This document shows positions 44,775-53,572 of a stretch of DNA of 64,000 nucleotides, piece after piece; the stretch's first letter is position 1, and every line of letters begins with the position of its first letter. Under the pieces are notes generated by a model. It ran no database searches, was not told where the DNA came from, and saw only the letters and a list, made by a program, of their open reading frames with translations. Location of the stretch: assembly GCF_018310535.1 (NCBI RefSeq), contig NZ_CP074102.1:1302001-1366000 (forward strand), read 5' to 3'. This DNA is from Streptomyces mirabilis (GTDB lineage: Bacteria > Actinomycetota > Actinomycetes > Streptomycetales > Streptomycetaceae). Made by a program: the position numbers and the translations under genes.

Positions 44775-45719
44775 ATGACGTCCAGTTTCAGCACCATGGG
44801 GACCGGCCGAGGTGAGACGGGTGAGACCGGCAGGTGCCGCTTGCCCATGGGCCTCGACATCGTCGTCCCGGGCGCGGCGCCCGCGGAGCTGCCCGGGGCG
44901 GGCCGTCCCTACCCGGCCCGGCTGGCACACCGGTTGGTCGCCCGGGACAGCGGCGAGTACCTCTTCGTAGGCATACGAGGCGCGGCAGGCGTACGAGGCG
45001 GGAGCGGCGCGCACAGTCCGCGGCGGCCCGAGGACGTCTTCCTCGAGCCGGGAGACATCTGCTTCTACGACGCGCACGATCCGGCGACGCTCGACTTCCC
45101 CGAGCGTTTCCGCATGAAGGTGTTCCTCGTGCCGTACGAGTCGCTCGGGCTCGACGCGGCCGATGTGCCCCGGCTCGCGGGGACGCCGGTTGCCCGTGCG
45201 TCCCGGCTGGGCAGCCTGCTGTCACCGTTCCTGTCCGTACTCGCCGACACGGCCTCCTCGTCCCGGCCGCCGGTCGGCGAGCTGCTCGCCTGGAACGCCG
45301 TGAACGTGCTGGCCACCCTCGCCACCGAGCGGCTGGGCCGGGACGCCACCGGCACGCTCGACGCCCGGACGCCGCTGATGGCCCGGATCCTGGAGTTCAT
45401 CGACCTGCACCTGACCGACGAGGACCTCTCCCCCGAGACGATCGCCGGGGCCCATCACATCTCCGCGCGCTATCTGCACCGGCTCTTCCAGGACGAGGGC
45501 ACCACGGTCGGCCGGTGGATCCAGCGGCGCCGGCTCGCGGAGTGCCGCCGGGACCTGATGATCCGGGCCCGGGGCAGTCGGACCATCGCGGCGGTGGCCA
45601 ACCGCTGGGGGTTCATGAGCGCCACCCACTTCAGCCGGGTCTTCCGGGCCGCGTACGGCATGTCCCCCAGCGAATGGCGGGACGGCGTCGGCCGCGGCGC
45701 GCCCGCCGGCCGCCGCTGA
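44775..45719 (+). CDS. AraC-family regulator 2
   Basis: The 314-residue protein has the same plan as the AraC regulator at 41795: a cupin-like sensor domain (VFLEPGDICFYDAHDPATLD) and HTH_18 output domain (SARYLHRLFQDEGTTVGRWI, NRWGFMSATHFSRVF). The two HTH domains are clearly related, while the sensor domains are more diverged and this one has a Gly/Arg-rich insertion near residue 75. ATG 44775 follows GGAGGCAACGGCGG. It is transcribed in line with the SARP gene, 97 bases downstream, and may be in the same operon. Confidence 0.88.
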   Translation: MTSSFSTMGTGRGETGETGRCRLPMGLDIVVPGAAPAELPGAGRPYPARLAHRLVARDSGEYLFVGIRGAAGVRGGSGAHSPRRPEDVFLEPGDICFYDAHDPATLDFPERFRMKVFLVPYESLGLDAADVPRLAGTPVARASRLGSLLSPFLSVLADTASSSRPPVGELLAWNAVNVLATLATERLGRDATGTLDARTPLMARILEFIDLHLTDEDLSPETIAGAHHISARYLHRLFQDEGTTVGRWIQRRRLAECRRDLMIRARGSRTIAAVANRWGFMSATHFSRVFRAAYGMSPSEWRDGVGRGAPAGRR

Positions 45720-45875
45720 GGCGGTCGCAGATGTGCGGTGGTTCGACACGTTGGGCGCTGTGAGTTCACCAGCGGTGCGCTGACGGACCATTCACACCCG
45801 CACCGCGCCTCTAGCGTGGGTGCAAGGCCGGAGCATTGCCCGGCGTACCCAGGAACAACGCTTCAGGAGACTCCC

Positions 45876-46847
45876 ATGTCCGACGCCGCAGAGCCGGTCA
45901 AGCCTGTACTGGAACCGGCGGCAGCCGCTTTCGCGGAAGCCACCGCCAATCCGCCGTACCTGTTCGACCTCGCCCCGGTGGAGGGTCGCAAGGCCGTCGA
46001 CGAGGTGCAGTCCGGCGAGATCGAGATGCCGGACATCGACGAGGAGTGGATCACCGTCTCGGGTGGTCCGACGGGCAGCGTCCGTGCCCGGATCGTCAAG
46101 CCCGCAGGCGTCACCGGCACCCTCCCGGTGATCCTCTACATCCACGGCGCGGGCTGGGTGTTCGGCAACGCCCACACCCACGACCGCCTGGTCCGCGAAC
46201 TGGCCGTCGGCGCCGAGGCCGCGGTGGTCTTTCCCGAGTACGACCTCTCGCCCGAGGCCCGGTACCCGGTCGCCATCGAGCAGAACTACACAGTCGCTCA
46301 GTGGGTCGTGCAGCAGGGCGCGTCCAAGGGCCTGGACGGCAGCCGCCTCGCGGTGGCCGGCGACTCCGTCGGCGGCAACATGACCATCGCCCTGACCCTG
46401 ATGGCCAAGGAGCGCGGCGATGTCCCGCTGCTCCAGCAAGTGCTGTTCTACCCGGTCACCGACGCGAACTTCGACACCGGCTCCTACCACCAGTTCGCCA
46501 CCGGCTACTTCCTGCGCCGCGACGGCATGCAGTGGTTCTGGGACCAGTACACGACCGACGAGGCCGAGCGCGCCCAGATCACCGCCTCCCCGCTGCGCGC
46601 CACCACCGAGCAGCTCACCGGCCTGCCCCCGGCCCTGGTCATCACCGGCGAGGCCGACGTCCTGCGCGACGAGGGCGAGGCCTACGCGAACAAGCTCCGC
46701 GAGGCGGGCGTCGCGGTCACCGCAGTGCGCTTCCAGGGCATCATCCACGACTTCGTCATGCTCAACGCCCTGCGCGGCACCCATGCCGCCGAGGCCGCGC
46801 TGACGTTGGCCACCCGCACGCTGCACACCGCGCTGCACGCGGGCTGA
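45876..46847 (+). CDS. Alpha/beta hydrolase, hormone-sensitive lipase family
   Basis: The 323-residue protein is an HSL-type (family IV) carboxylesterase. The oxyanion motif is YIHGAGWVFGN (HGxGW), the nucleophile elbow is GDSVGGN with S164, and the acid and His lie in ITGEADVLRDEGE and FQGIIHDFVML. The first 70 residues are a helical cap. The ATG at 45876 has a CAGGAGACTCCC ribosome site. It is 156 bases downstream of AraC regulator 2 and 33 bases upstream of a second hydrolase, so the two hydrolases form a unit. It may detoxify or activate ester drugs or metabolites sensed by the regulator. Confidence 0.88.
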   Translation: MSDAAEPVKPVLEPAAAAFAEATANPPYLFDLAPVEGRKAVDEVQSGEIEMPDIDEEWITVSGGPTGSVRARIVKPAGVTGTLPVILYIHGAGWVFGNAHTHDRLVRELAVGAEAAVVFPEYDLSPEARYPVAIEQNYTVAQWVVQQGASKGLDGSRLAVAGDSVGGNMTIALTLMAKERGDVPLLQQVLFYPVTDANFDTGSYHQFATGYFLRRDGMQWFWDQYTTDEAERAQITASPLRATTEQLTGLPPALVITGEADVLRDEGEAYANKLREAGVAVTAVRFQGIIHDFVMLNALRGTHAAEAALTLATRTLHTALHAG

Positions 46848-46880
46848 CCGGGTCCACACGACCGACAAGGAGAGACAGTC

Positions 46881-47603
46881 ATGTCCGGGAACACCACTCC
46901 CACCGCCCTGCTCGTGCACGGCGCGTTCGCCGACGCGGCCAGCTGGTCCGGCGTCATCGCGGAACTGCAGAACCACGGCATCCCCGTCGTCGCGCCGCCG
47001 AACCCGCTGCGCGGTCTGGCCTCCGACGCCGCGTACATCGCCTCGGTGGCCGCGCAGATCGACGGCCCCGTCGTGCTGGTCGGTCACTCCTACGGCGGCG
47101 CGGTCATCACCGTCGCGGGCACCGTGGAGAACGTGGTCGGGCTGGTCTTCGTCGCGGCGTACGTCCTGGAGGAGGGCGAGAGCCTCGGCGAGTTGCAGGG
47201 ACGCTTCCCCGACTCGCCGCTGGGCAGCAGCCTGAGGCAGGCCACGTATCCCGTCGAGGGCGGTGACCCGGCCGTCGAGGTCACCATCGTTCCCGAGGCG
47301 TTCCCGTCCGTCTTCGCCGCGGACGTCCCCGCCGACGTCACCAAGGTGCTGGCGGTCGCCCAGCGTCCGCTCGCCGCCGGGGCGTTCACGGAGACGGCCA
47401 CCGCCGCCGCGTGGAAGACCAAGCCCTCCTGGGCCCTGGTCGCCGCGGCGGACCAGGCGATCAACCCCGAGGTCGAGCGCTTCGGCGCGAAGCGTGCGGG
47501 AGCGACGATCCTGGAGGTCGAGGGCGCCTCGCACGCCGTCGCGGTGTCCCGGCCGAAGCTGGTCGCCGAGCTGATCCGCGACGCGGTCCGCGCGACCGGC
47601 TGA
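46881..47603 (+). CDS. Alpha/beta-fold hydrolase
   Basis: The 240-residue protein belongs to the alpha/beta hydrolase superfamily of the small esterase/salicylate esterase-like type. It has ALLVHGAFADAASW near the start, the nucleophile elbow VGHSYGGA (S70) and a terminal His in EGASHAVAVSRP. There is no signal peptide. It has an AAGGAGAGACAGTC ribosome site and follows the HSL-type esterase by 33 bases, so it is probably co-expressed. The substrate is unknown. It is convergent with the sensor kinase, 63 bases away. Confidence 0.87.
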   Translation: MSGNTTPTALLVHGAFADAASWSGVIAELQNHGIPVVAPPNPLRGLASDAAYIASVAAQIDGPVVLVGHSYGGAVITVAGTVENVVGLVFVAAYVLEEGESLGELQGRFPDSPLGSSLRQATYPVEGGDPAVEVTIVPEAFPSVFAADVPADVTKVLAVAQRPLAAGAFTETATAAAWKTKPSWALVAAADQAINPEVERFGAKRAGATILEVEGASHAVAVSRPKLVAELIRDAVRATG

Positions 47604-47666
47604 GGCACTGGCTGAGGCACCGGCTGAGCGAGCCGACGGCGGCCGCGTGGATGTACTCCCCCGTGG

Positions 47667-49160
47667 TCACGGGAGCGAGGGCGGGAGGGGGAGACGGATC
47701 GTGAACGCCGTCGAGCCGGGGCGGCTGGTCATTTCGATGGTGCCGCCGTGTGCCCGGACCAGTGAGCGGGCGACCGCGAGGCCCAGCCCGCTGCCGCCGC
47801 GGTCGCGGCTGCGGGCCTTGTCGACGCGGTAGAACCGGTCGAAGACCCTTTCCTGGTCGGCGGCCGGGATCCCGGGCCCGGAGTCGGAGACCCGCACGAC
47901 CGCCGTACCGGACGAGCCGACGCGCCCGGGCCGCCCCGTCCCCGTGGCCGACACCTCCAGGCACACCTTCGTCCCCGCCGGGGTGTGCATGGCGGCGTTG
48001 GTGAGCAGGTTGTCGAGGACCTGCCGGATACGCAGGGGATCCAGGCGCAGGCGCACCGGGTCGGGGCCGGCCGTCACGGACAGCACGTGCTCCCCTCGCC
48101 CGGCGCGGAAGGCGTCCGCGGCCTCCCGCGCCAGTTCCGCCAGGTCCGCGTCCTCCAGCCGCAGTGGTGTCTCCACCTCGGCGGCGTCCAGGCGGGCGAG
48201 GAGGAGCAGGTCGTCGAGGAGTACGCCCATCCTGGCGGCCTCGGCGCGCAGCCGGGCCAGGTGCTTGTCGCGTTCCTCGGGCTCGTTGGCGGCGGCGTAC
48301 TGGAAGAGGTCCGCGTAGCCGCGTACCGACATCAGGGGCGTACGCAGCTCGTGCGAGGCGTCCGCGACGAACCGGCGCAGCCGCTGCTCGGCCTCGGTGC
48401 GGACGGCGAGCGCGTCGTCGATGTGCTCCAGCATGGTGTTGAACGCGGTGCGCAGTTCCTCGACCTCGGGTCCGCCGCGCCCGCCCCCGGCCCGCGCCTC
48501 CAGCCGCGCCGAGCCGGTGAGGTTGTGCGAGGTGATGCCGCGGGCGGTGTGCGCCATGTCGCTGAAGGGCTTCAGCCCGCGCCGCAGTACCGTCCGGCCG
48601 AGCACGACGAGCCCGAGCAGGGCGAGCGCGAAGGTGACGACCTGGACCGTGATCAGCTGCCGCACGGTGGCCTGCATGTCCTGCATGGGCGCCGCGGTGA
48701 CGAGGACGACCCCGGGGTCGACCTCGCAGGCGCGCAGCTTGTACGTGCCCTCGCCCGCGATGTGCGCGGTGCGCAGCAGATGCGCGTCGCCCCCGTCCGG
48801 CAACGCCTGTGCGGCGGCGGTGAGTTCGGCGGTGTCGGCGGGGACGTCGGCGGGCTTGCGCAGGACCGCCGTATGGCCCTTGACGTCGTACACGGCGGTG
48901 AACCAGCCGTAGTACGGCCGCCGTTGGACAGTGCCGTGCGCCTGGGCGTCCTTGGACTGGGTGACCTGGACGAGCTTCATCTGCTCGCCGAGCTGACGTT
49001 CCAGGTAGTCCTTCATGTACGTCGTCAGGGCCGTGCCGACGACGGCGAACACGACGAGGGACAGCACGCCGATGCCGAGGGCCAGCCGGGTGCCCAGGCG
49101 TGTCCGGCGGTAGGCGCCCCGCAGGCGGCGAAGCGCACCGCGGGTCCCGGAGCCGCTCAC
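47667..49160 (-). CDS. Membrane sensor histidine kinase
   Basis: The 497-residue kinase has two membrane helices (LALGIGVLSLVVFAVVG at about 30, and a second near 175) enclosing an extracytoplasmic sensor of about 120 residues. HAMP, a HisKA box with H270 (ADASHELRTPL) and an ATPase domain follow (N box DNLLTNAAMH, G boxes SDSGPGIP and GSGLGLAVARS). It begins with GTG overlapping the regulator stop by GTGA. It is therefore made together with the response regulator and may sense envelope or redox state, since the divergent operon encodes membrane electron-transfer flavoproteins. Confidence 0.92.
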   Translation of the reverse strand: MSGSGTRGALRRLRGAYRRTRLGTRLALGIGVLSLVVFAVVGTALTTYMKDYLERQLGEQMKLVQVTQSKDAQAHGTVQRRPYYGWFTAVYDVKGHTAVLRKPADVPADTAELTAAAQALPDGGDAHLLRTAHIAGEGTYKLRACEVDPGVVLVTAAPMQDMQATVRQLITVQVVTFALALLGLVVLGRTVLRRGLKPFSDMAHTARGITSHNLTGSARLEARAGGGRGGPEVEELRTAFNTMLEHIDDALAVRTEAEQRLRRFVADASHELRTPLMSVRGYADLFQYAAANEPEERDKHLARLRAEAARMGVLLDDLLLLARLDAAEVETPLRLEDADLAELAREAADAFRAGRGEHVLSVTAGPDPVRLRLDPLRIRQVLDNLLTNAAMHTPAGTKVCLEVSATGTGRPGRVGSSGTAVVRVSDSGPGIPAADQERVFDRFYRVDKARSRDRGGSGLGLAVARSLVRAHGGTIEMTSRPGSTAFTIRLPLPPSLP

Positions 49161-49876
49161 TCGGCGACCTGTCGCACCACGTATCCGACGCCGCGCACGG
49201 TGTGGATGAGCGACTCGCCGCTGTCGGACTCGCCGTTGCCGTCGAGCTTGTTGCCGTCGAGCTTGCGGCGCAGCCGGCTGACGACCAGTTCCACGACGTT
49301 GGAGCGGCCCCCGAAGCCGTACTCCCACACGTGGTCGAGGATCTGGGCCTTGGTGAGGACGGTCGGTGACTTGCGCATGAGGTAGCGCAGGACCTCGTAC
49401 TCGGTCGGGGTGAGGGTGAGCAGCCGGTCGGCGCGGCGCACCTCACGGGTGTCCTCGTCCATCGTCAGGTCGGCGACCTGGAGCACGGAGCGCTGGAAGC
49501 CGGGGCCCGCGGCGCGCCGCAGGACGGTCCGCAACCGCGCCATGAGCTCTTCCACGGCGAACGGCTTGACCAGGTAGTCGTCGCCGCCGCGGGTGAGGCC
49601 CGCGACCCGGTCCGCGACGCCGTCGCGAGCGGTGAGGAAGACGACGGGCACCATTGTCCCGGACTGCCGCAGCCGGTCGAGGACGGCGAACCCGTCGAGG
49701 CCGGGCAGCATCAGGTCGAGCACCACGATGTCGGGGTGGAACTCGGCGGCCCGGCGCAGCGCGTCCTCTCCGGAGTACGCGGTCATCGCCTCCCAGCCCT
49801 CGTAGCGGGCGACCGTCGCGACGAGATCGGCTATGGGAGGGTCGTCGTCCACGACCAGGAGGCGCACTTTTTCCAC
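49157..49876 (-). CDS. OmpR-family response regulator
   Basis: The 239-residue protein (from GTG 49876; 236 from GTG 49867) has a receiver domain with DDD near the start, phospho-acceptor in VVLDLMLPGLDG, Lys in YLVKPFAVEE, and a winged-helix output domain (SNVVELVVSRLRRKLDG, ending VRGVGYVVRQ). A 15-bp tandem duplication inserts KLDGN twice into the recognition-to-wing region of the output domain. It is the first gene of the two-component pair and divergent from the flavin operon 150 bases away, the obvious target. Confidence 0.92.
   Translation of the reverse strand: MEKVRLLVVDDDPPIADLVATVARYEGWEAMTAYSGEDALRRAAEFHPDIVVLDLMLPGLDGFAVLDRLRQSGTMVPVVFLTARDGVADRVAGLTRGGDDYLVKPFAVEELMARLRTVLRRAAGPGFQRSVLQVADLTMDEDTREVRRADRLLTLTPTEYEVLRYLMRKSPTVLTKAQILDHVWEYGFGGRSNVVELVVSRLRRKLDGNKLDGNGESDSGESLIHTVRGVGYVVRQVAE
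49236..49265 (-). repeat. 15-bp tandem duplication in the response regulator
   Basis: TTGCCGTCGAGCTTG occurs twice in a row (49236-49250 and 49251-49265) and adds five residues (KLDGN repeated) just after the recognition helix region. The frame is kept. Confidence 0.85.
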
Positions 49877-50027
49877 CTGCTCATAGTGCGTGACGTGGCC
49901 ACCGACGCCATAGCCGCCGATGTCTCTGATCCACATCGATAAAAACTTGAAAGTTGACCGACAGGAAATCGACAGCTCCCACCGGGCAGGCTCGAAGGCC
50001 CCACACCCGAACGAGGAGCTGCTCTCC

Positions 50028-51365
50028 GTGACCACTGTCGAACGTGTCCAGCCGCCCCCGACGGCGATACGCCCGAAGGTGGTGGCCCGCACCGGGCTGT
50101 ACGCCCTGCTGGCCGCGAACGCGGCCGTCGTGACCGTGTTCTTCCTCCGGGCCGGGCCCGGTTCGGACACCCTGATCATGCTCGGCCGGCTGGCGGGCCT
50201 GTACGGGGCGCTCCTGATGGCCTTCCAGCTGCTGCTGGTCGCCCGCCTGCCGTGGCTCGACCACCGGATCGGCATGGACCGGCTGACCTCCTGGCACCGC
50301 TGGGTCGGCTTCGGCCTGCTGTGGACGCTGCTGTCGCACGCGCTGTTCATCACCCTCGGCTACGCCGGGGCGGCGTCGGCGTCCTTCTGGGACGAGCTGG
50401 TGGAGCTGGCCACGACGACCGAGGGCGTGCTGCGGGCGATCGTCGCGCTGGCCCTGATCCTCGTGATCGGCGGGGTGTCGGCGCGCTTCGCACGGCGCCG
50501 GCTGGCCTACGAGACATGGCACTTCATCCACCTCTACACGTATGTGGCGGTGGTGCTGGCCTTCACGCACCAGGTCGCGGTGGGCACCACCTTCACCACC
50601 TCGTCCGCGGCCACCGCCTACTGGTGGGGCCTGTGGGGTGTCGCGCTCGGTTCGGTGTTCCTGGGCCGGGTGGTCCTTCCGGTGCGGCGGAACCTGCGCC
50701 ACCAGCTGCGGGTCTCGGCCGTCGTCCCCGAGTCCGACAACGTCGTCTCGATCTACGTCACCGGACGCGACCTCGACCTGCTGCCCGCGCAGGCGGGGCA
50801 GTTCTTCCTGTGGCGGTTTTTGACCAAGGACCGCTGGTGGCAGGCGAACCCGTTCTCCCTGTCGGCCGCCCCGGACGGCAACCGGCTGCGGCTCACCGCG
50901 AAGACGGCCGGCGACGGCACCGCGGCCCTGCGCCATCTGAAGGTGGGCACACGGGTCTTCGCCGAGGGCCCCTACGGCGCCTTCACCACCCTGCACCGCA
51001 CCCGCTCCGAGACCCTGCTCGTCGCGGGCGGCGTGGGCATCACCCCGATCCGGGCCCTGCTGGAGGACCTGCACGACCATGTCGTGCTCATCTACCGGGT
51101 GGCCACCGACCGCGACGCGGTGCTCCTCGACGAACTGCGGGAGCTCGCGTACGCCAAGGACGCCGAGCTGCACGTGGTGACCGGACCGGCCACGCCGGAC
51201 AAGCTGGCGCCGCGCGAGCTCGCGCGGCTCGTGCCGGACGTCGCCGAACGGGACGTCTTCGTATGCGGGCCGCCCGCCATGACGAGCGCGGTGCTGCGCA
51301 CCCTGCGCGACCTGGGCGTGCCCAAGCCGCAGATCCACTGCGAGCGTTTCAGCCTGGCGGGATGA
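50028..51365 (+). CDS. Ferric-reductase-like membrane flavoprotein oxidoreductase
   Basis: The 445-residue protein has six or so membrane helices in its first 230 residues (ferric reductase transmembrane domain), with heme-ligand candidates in SWHRWVGFG, LLSHALF, ETWHFIHLYTYV and AFTHQVAV. A cytoplasmic FAD/NAD(P)H module follows: FFLWRFLTKDRWWQANPFSL, LLVAGGVGITPIRALL and FVCGPPAMTSAVL. It moves electrons from NAD(P)H across the membrane. GTG 50028 with GAGGAG upstream fits better than the ATG at 49920. It starts a three-gene operon with an FMN-binding protein and ApbE, which suggests electrons go to a covalently bound extracytoplasmic FMN. Confidence 0.87.
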   Translation: MTTVERVQPPPTAIRPKVVARTGLYALLAANAAVVTVFFLRAGPGSDTLIMLGRLAGLYGALLMAFQLLLVARLPWLDHRIGMDRLTSWHRWVGFGLLWTLLSHALFITLGYAGAASASFWDELVELATTTEGVLRAIVALALILVIGGVSARFARRRLAYETWHFIHLYTYVAVVLAFTHQVAVGTTFTTSSAATAYWWGLWGVALGSVFLGRVVLPVRRNLRHQLRVSAVVPESDNVVSIYVTGRDLDLLPAQAGQFFLWRFLTKDRWWQANPFSLSAAPDGNRLRLTAKTAGDGTAALRHLKVGTRVFAEGPYGAFTTLHRTRSETLLVAGGVGITPIRALLEDLHDHVVLIYRVATDRDAVLLDELRELAYAKDAELHVVTGPATPDKLAPRELARLVPDVAERDVFVCGPPAMTSAVLRTLRDLGVPKPQIHCERFSLAG

Positions 51366-51375
51366 GAGAGACACG

Positions 51376-51819
51376 GTGAAACGAGCACTGCCTGTACTGG
51401 CCCTGTCCATCGCCGGCCTCGTCCCGCTGTGGCGCTACGCGCCGTCGAGCGGTACGACGACGACCGCCGAGGTCGCCGCGCCCGCCTCGACCCCGTCTTC
51501 ATCTTCTTCGTCGTCTTCGTCGCCCTCCTCGTCCTCGTCCGCGTCGTCCTCGGCCGCGGCCTCCCACGTCGTCCAGGGCTCCACCGTGAACACCTCCAAG
51601 GGCGCCGTGCAGGTGGAGGTGACCTTCGAGGGCGACAAGATCAGTTCGGTGCGGATGCTCCAGCAGCCGAACCACCCGCAGACCACGGCGGCCGTGCCGA
51701 AGCTGATCCAGGAGACGCTCCAGGCACAGAGCGCCGACATCGACTCGGTGTCCGGCGCCACGATCACCAGCGACGGATACGTCACGTCGCTGCAGGCCGC
51801 GCTCGACGCGAAGGGATAG
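51376..51819 (+). CDS. Exported FMN-binding domain protein
   Basis: The 147-residue protein has an N-terminal signal or anchor helix (LPVLALSIAGLVPLW). A poly-Ser linker (about residues 38-62) follows, then an FMN-binding domain of the NqrC/RnfG type. The attachment motif is D-S-V-SGAT with T129 as the likely FMN-bearing Thr. It starts with GTG 51376, 10 bases after the flavoprotein stop. The next gene encodes ApbE, which attaches FMN to exactly this motif. The protein is probably an extracytoplasmic electron acceptor for the membrane flavoprotein. Confidence 0.88.
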   Translation: MKRALPVLALSIAGLVPLWRYAPSSGTTTTAEVAAPASTPSSSSSSSSSPSSSSSASSSAAASHVVQGSTVNTSKGAVQVEVTFEGDKISSVRMLQQPNHPQTTAAVPKLIQETLQAQSADIDSVSGATITSDGYVTSLQAALDAKG

Positions 51820-51823
51820 CGGG

Positions 51824-52546
51824 ATGCGGCGCGTCGAACAGGTCATGGGGTTCCCGGTCTCACTGCGGATCGACGACGAGAACGCGTCCGAGGAGACCGC
51901 GGACCCCGTGTTCGCGTGGCTGCGCGAGGTCGACGCCCGCTTCAGCCCCTTCCGCGCGGACAGCGAGGTGTCCCGGCTCGACCGGGGTGAGCTCACCCCC
52001 CACGAGCTCAGCCCGGACCTGACCGAGGTCCTCGGCCTGTGCGAGGAGTACCGGGTCGCGACCGGCGGCGCGTTCGACGTACGGCTGCCGGGCCGCGGCC
52101 TGGATCCCTGCGCGATGGTGAAGGGGTGGTCGGTGCAGCGGGCCGCGAACCTCCTCAGCGGCCGGGGGACTTCCCGGTTCTGTCTGAACGCCGGTGGTGA
52201 TGTGGTGGCCGCGGGCGGTCCCTGGCGGGTGGGCGTGCGCCATCCCGAGCGGGCCGACCGGCTGTGCACGGTGCTGGAGATCACCGACGGCGCGGTGGCG
52301 ACCTCCGCGCGCTACGAACGCGGGAACCACATCCTCGACGGGCGCACCGGCCGCCCGGCCACCGGGCTGCTCAGCATCACCGTCGTGGCGCCGTCACTGA
52401 CCGAGGCGGACGCGACGGCGACGGCGGCGTTCGCGATGGGCGCGGAGGGCGTCGAGTGGGCCGCGTCGCGCGAAGGGTGCGAGGTGTTCGCGGTCGACGC
52501 CGAGCGCAGGGTCCTGCGTACGGCGGGGCTTCCTGTGACGAACTGA
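51824..52546 (+). CDS. apbE: FAD:protein FMN transferase
   Basis: The 240-residue ApbE enzyme transfers FMN from FAD onto a Thr of FMN-binding domains. Typical motifs are VMGFPVSLRI at the start, LDARFSPF-like VDARFSPFRADSEVSRL, GAFDVRLPGRGLDP followed by AMVKGWSVQRAA, FCLNAGGDVVAAG, and the C-terminal SLTEADATATAAFAMG. Usual ApbE proteins are 300 or more residues with a lipoprotein signal; this one is the short actinobacterial form without a signal. It follows the FMN-binding gene by 4 bases and modifies it in all likelihood. Confidence 0.9.
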   Translation: MRRVEQVMGFPVSLRIDDENASEETADPVFAWLREVDARFSPFRADSEVSRLDRGELTPHELSPDLTEVLGLCEEYRVATGGAFDVRLPGRGLDPCAMVKGWSVQRAANLLSGRGTSRFCLNAGGDVVAAGGPWRVGVRHPERADRLCTVLEITDGAVATSARYERGNHILDGRTGRPATGLLSITVVAPSLTEADATATAAFAMGAEGVEWAASREGCEVFAVDAERRVLRTAGLPVTN

Positions 52547-52555
52547 GCCCAAGCG

Positions 52556-53034
52556 CCTTGAGGGCGACCGGACTCGAACTCGGCAACGCCTGCCAGCAGT
52601 GGCAGCTCACGCCCACCCTCCGGCATCCGCCCCCGGGAGAAACCAGGATCACGAGACGCCTTCTCGGCCGCCTGCCGACCGCGGTCCTCGCCAAGATCGA
52701 GCCGGAGGTCACCAACCTGGCCGACTCGCAGTTCCCGGGTGGCGAGCGGGCTCGCCGGGGCGGGACCGTCTCCCTCGAATCGGCCAACCACCCGGGCTAC
52801 CACCTCCACCGGAAGAACAACGACGTCTGGGTGGAGAAGGACGAGGGCACCGCGGCCTTCGGGAACGACGCCGGCTTCTACCGGCGGGCGGGCCTCGCCG
52901 ACGCGGCCTCAGGTGTCTCGTTCGAGTCGTACGGCGGCGCCGGCCGGCACCTCCGGCACTACGGCTACCTGCTCTGCACCCAGCCCGCCGACACGACGCT
53001 CGCCAGGACGGACGCGACGTTCTACGCCGAGTGA
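52556..53034 (+). pseudogene. AbfB (CBM42) arabinose-binding domain remnant
   Basis: An open frame behind apbE, without its own start or ribosome site, ends with an AbfB-like repeat: TVSLESANHPGYHLHRKNND and FYRRAGLADAASGVSFESYG with the final TDATFYAE. AbfB domains bind arabinofuranose side chains in arabinofuranosidases. Only about one and a half repeats remain and no catalytic domain precedes them. It is the tail of a lost arabinofuranosidase. Confidence 0.65.
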
Positions 53035-53058
53035 CCCGCCCCGGCGCCTTTGGATCCG

Positions 53059-53092
53059 GCACGGCCCGGCCGCTCCCGCGGCCGGGCTGTGC
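53059..53092 (+). terminator. Strong hairpin terminator
   Basis: A 15-bp stem (GCACGGCCCGGCCGC at 53059-53073, complement 53078-53092, one G-T pair) and a four-base loop is followed by TGTTG. It closes the region before the PKS genes. Confidence 0.8.
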
Positions 53093-53572
53093 TGTTGAAA
53101 TGAGCCAACTTACCGGCGAGTACGAATCGTTGCCATTCACCCTCAACTGCCAAAATCCCACCCTTTCGACCAACGTGAATTTTGATTATGAAGAGGGGAA
53201 CTAATAAAAGTTTCAATTTACAGCGGGGGAAACAGTTCGTTTCCGCAAGATCGAAGTGGACCCCGTGTTCGACACTACGTCAGCAGGCATTGCCGCAGGC
53301 CGAATCGGGGTCGCGGAGCGAACCGACCAGCGGCCCTCGATCCCGTCAACTCCCCCGAACAAGGCCTCTGTTGCCAGATCGCATCTGGCTCAGCGGTGGC
53401 TGTGTCGACCGTGTTACGTCCGGTAATGACAGCCTCCTTGAGAGTTTGACTTTCACGTGGATGCGCAATAAGCATGAGCGTGCTTCGCATCGGCTGTCGG
53501 CTTGTTGTGAAGCGCAAGCGCTCTCCGCTCTCCCCCACCAATCCTCACCCTCGTGCGATTTGGAGCGTTCGC
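53093..53572 (+). promoter_or_regulatory. AT-richer leader and promoter of the PKS operon
   Basis: This 480-base gene-free stretch is markedly lower in GC than its surroundings, especially around 53140-53240. TTGACT (53446-53451), 17 bases and TAAGCA (53469-53474) make a plausible promoter; the transcript would begin near 53481, about 90 bases before the GTG start at 53573. It may hold additional regulator sites, but I see no clear palindrome. Confidence 0.5.

Noticed and set aside
53474..53572. Start of the PKS at the ATG 53474
   Set aside because: That codon overlaps the best promoter -10, lacks a ribosome site, and the residues before GTG 53573 are Arg/Pro-rich without family likeness.
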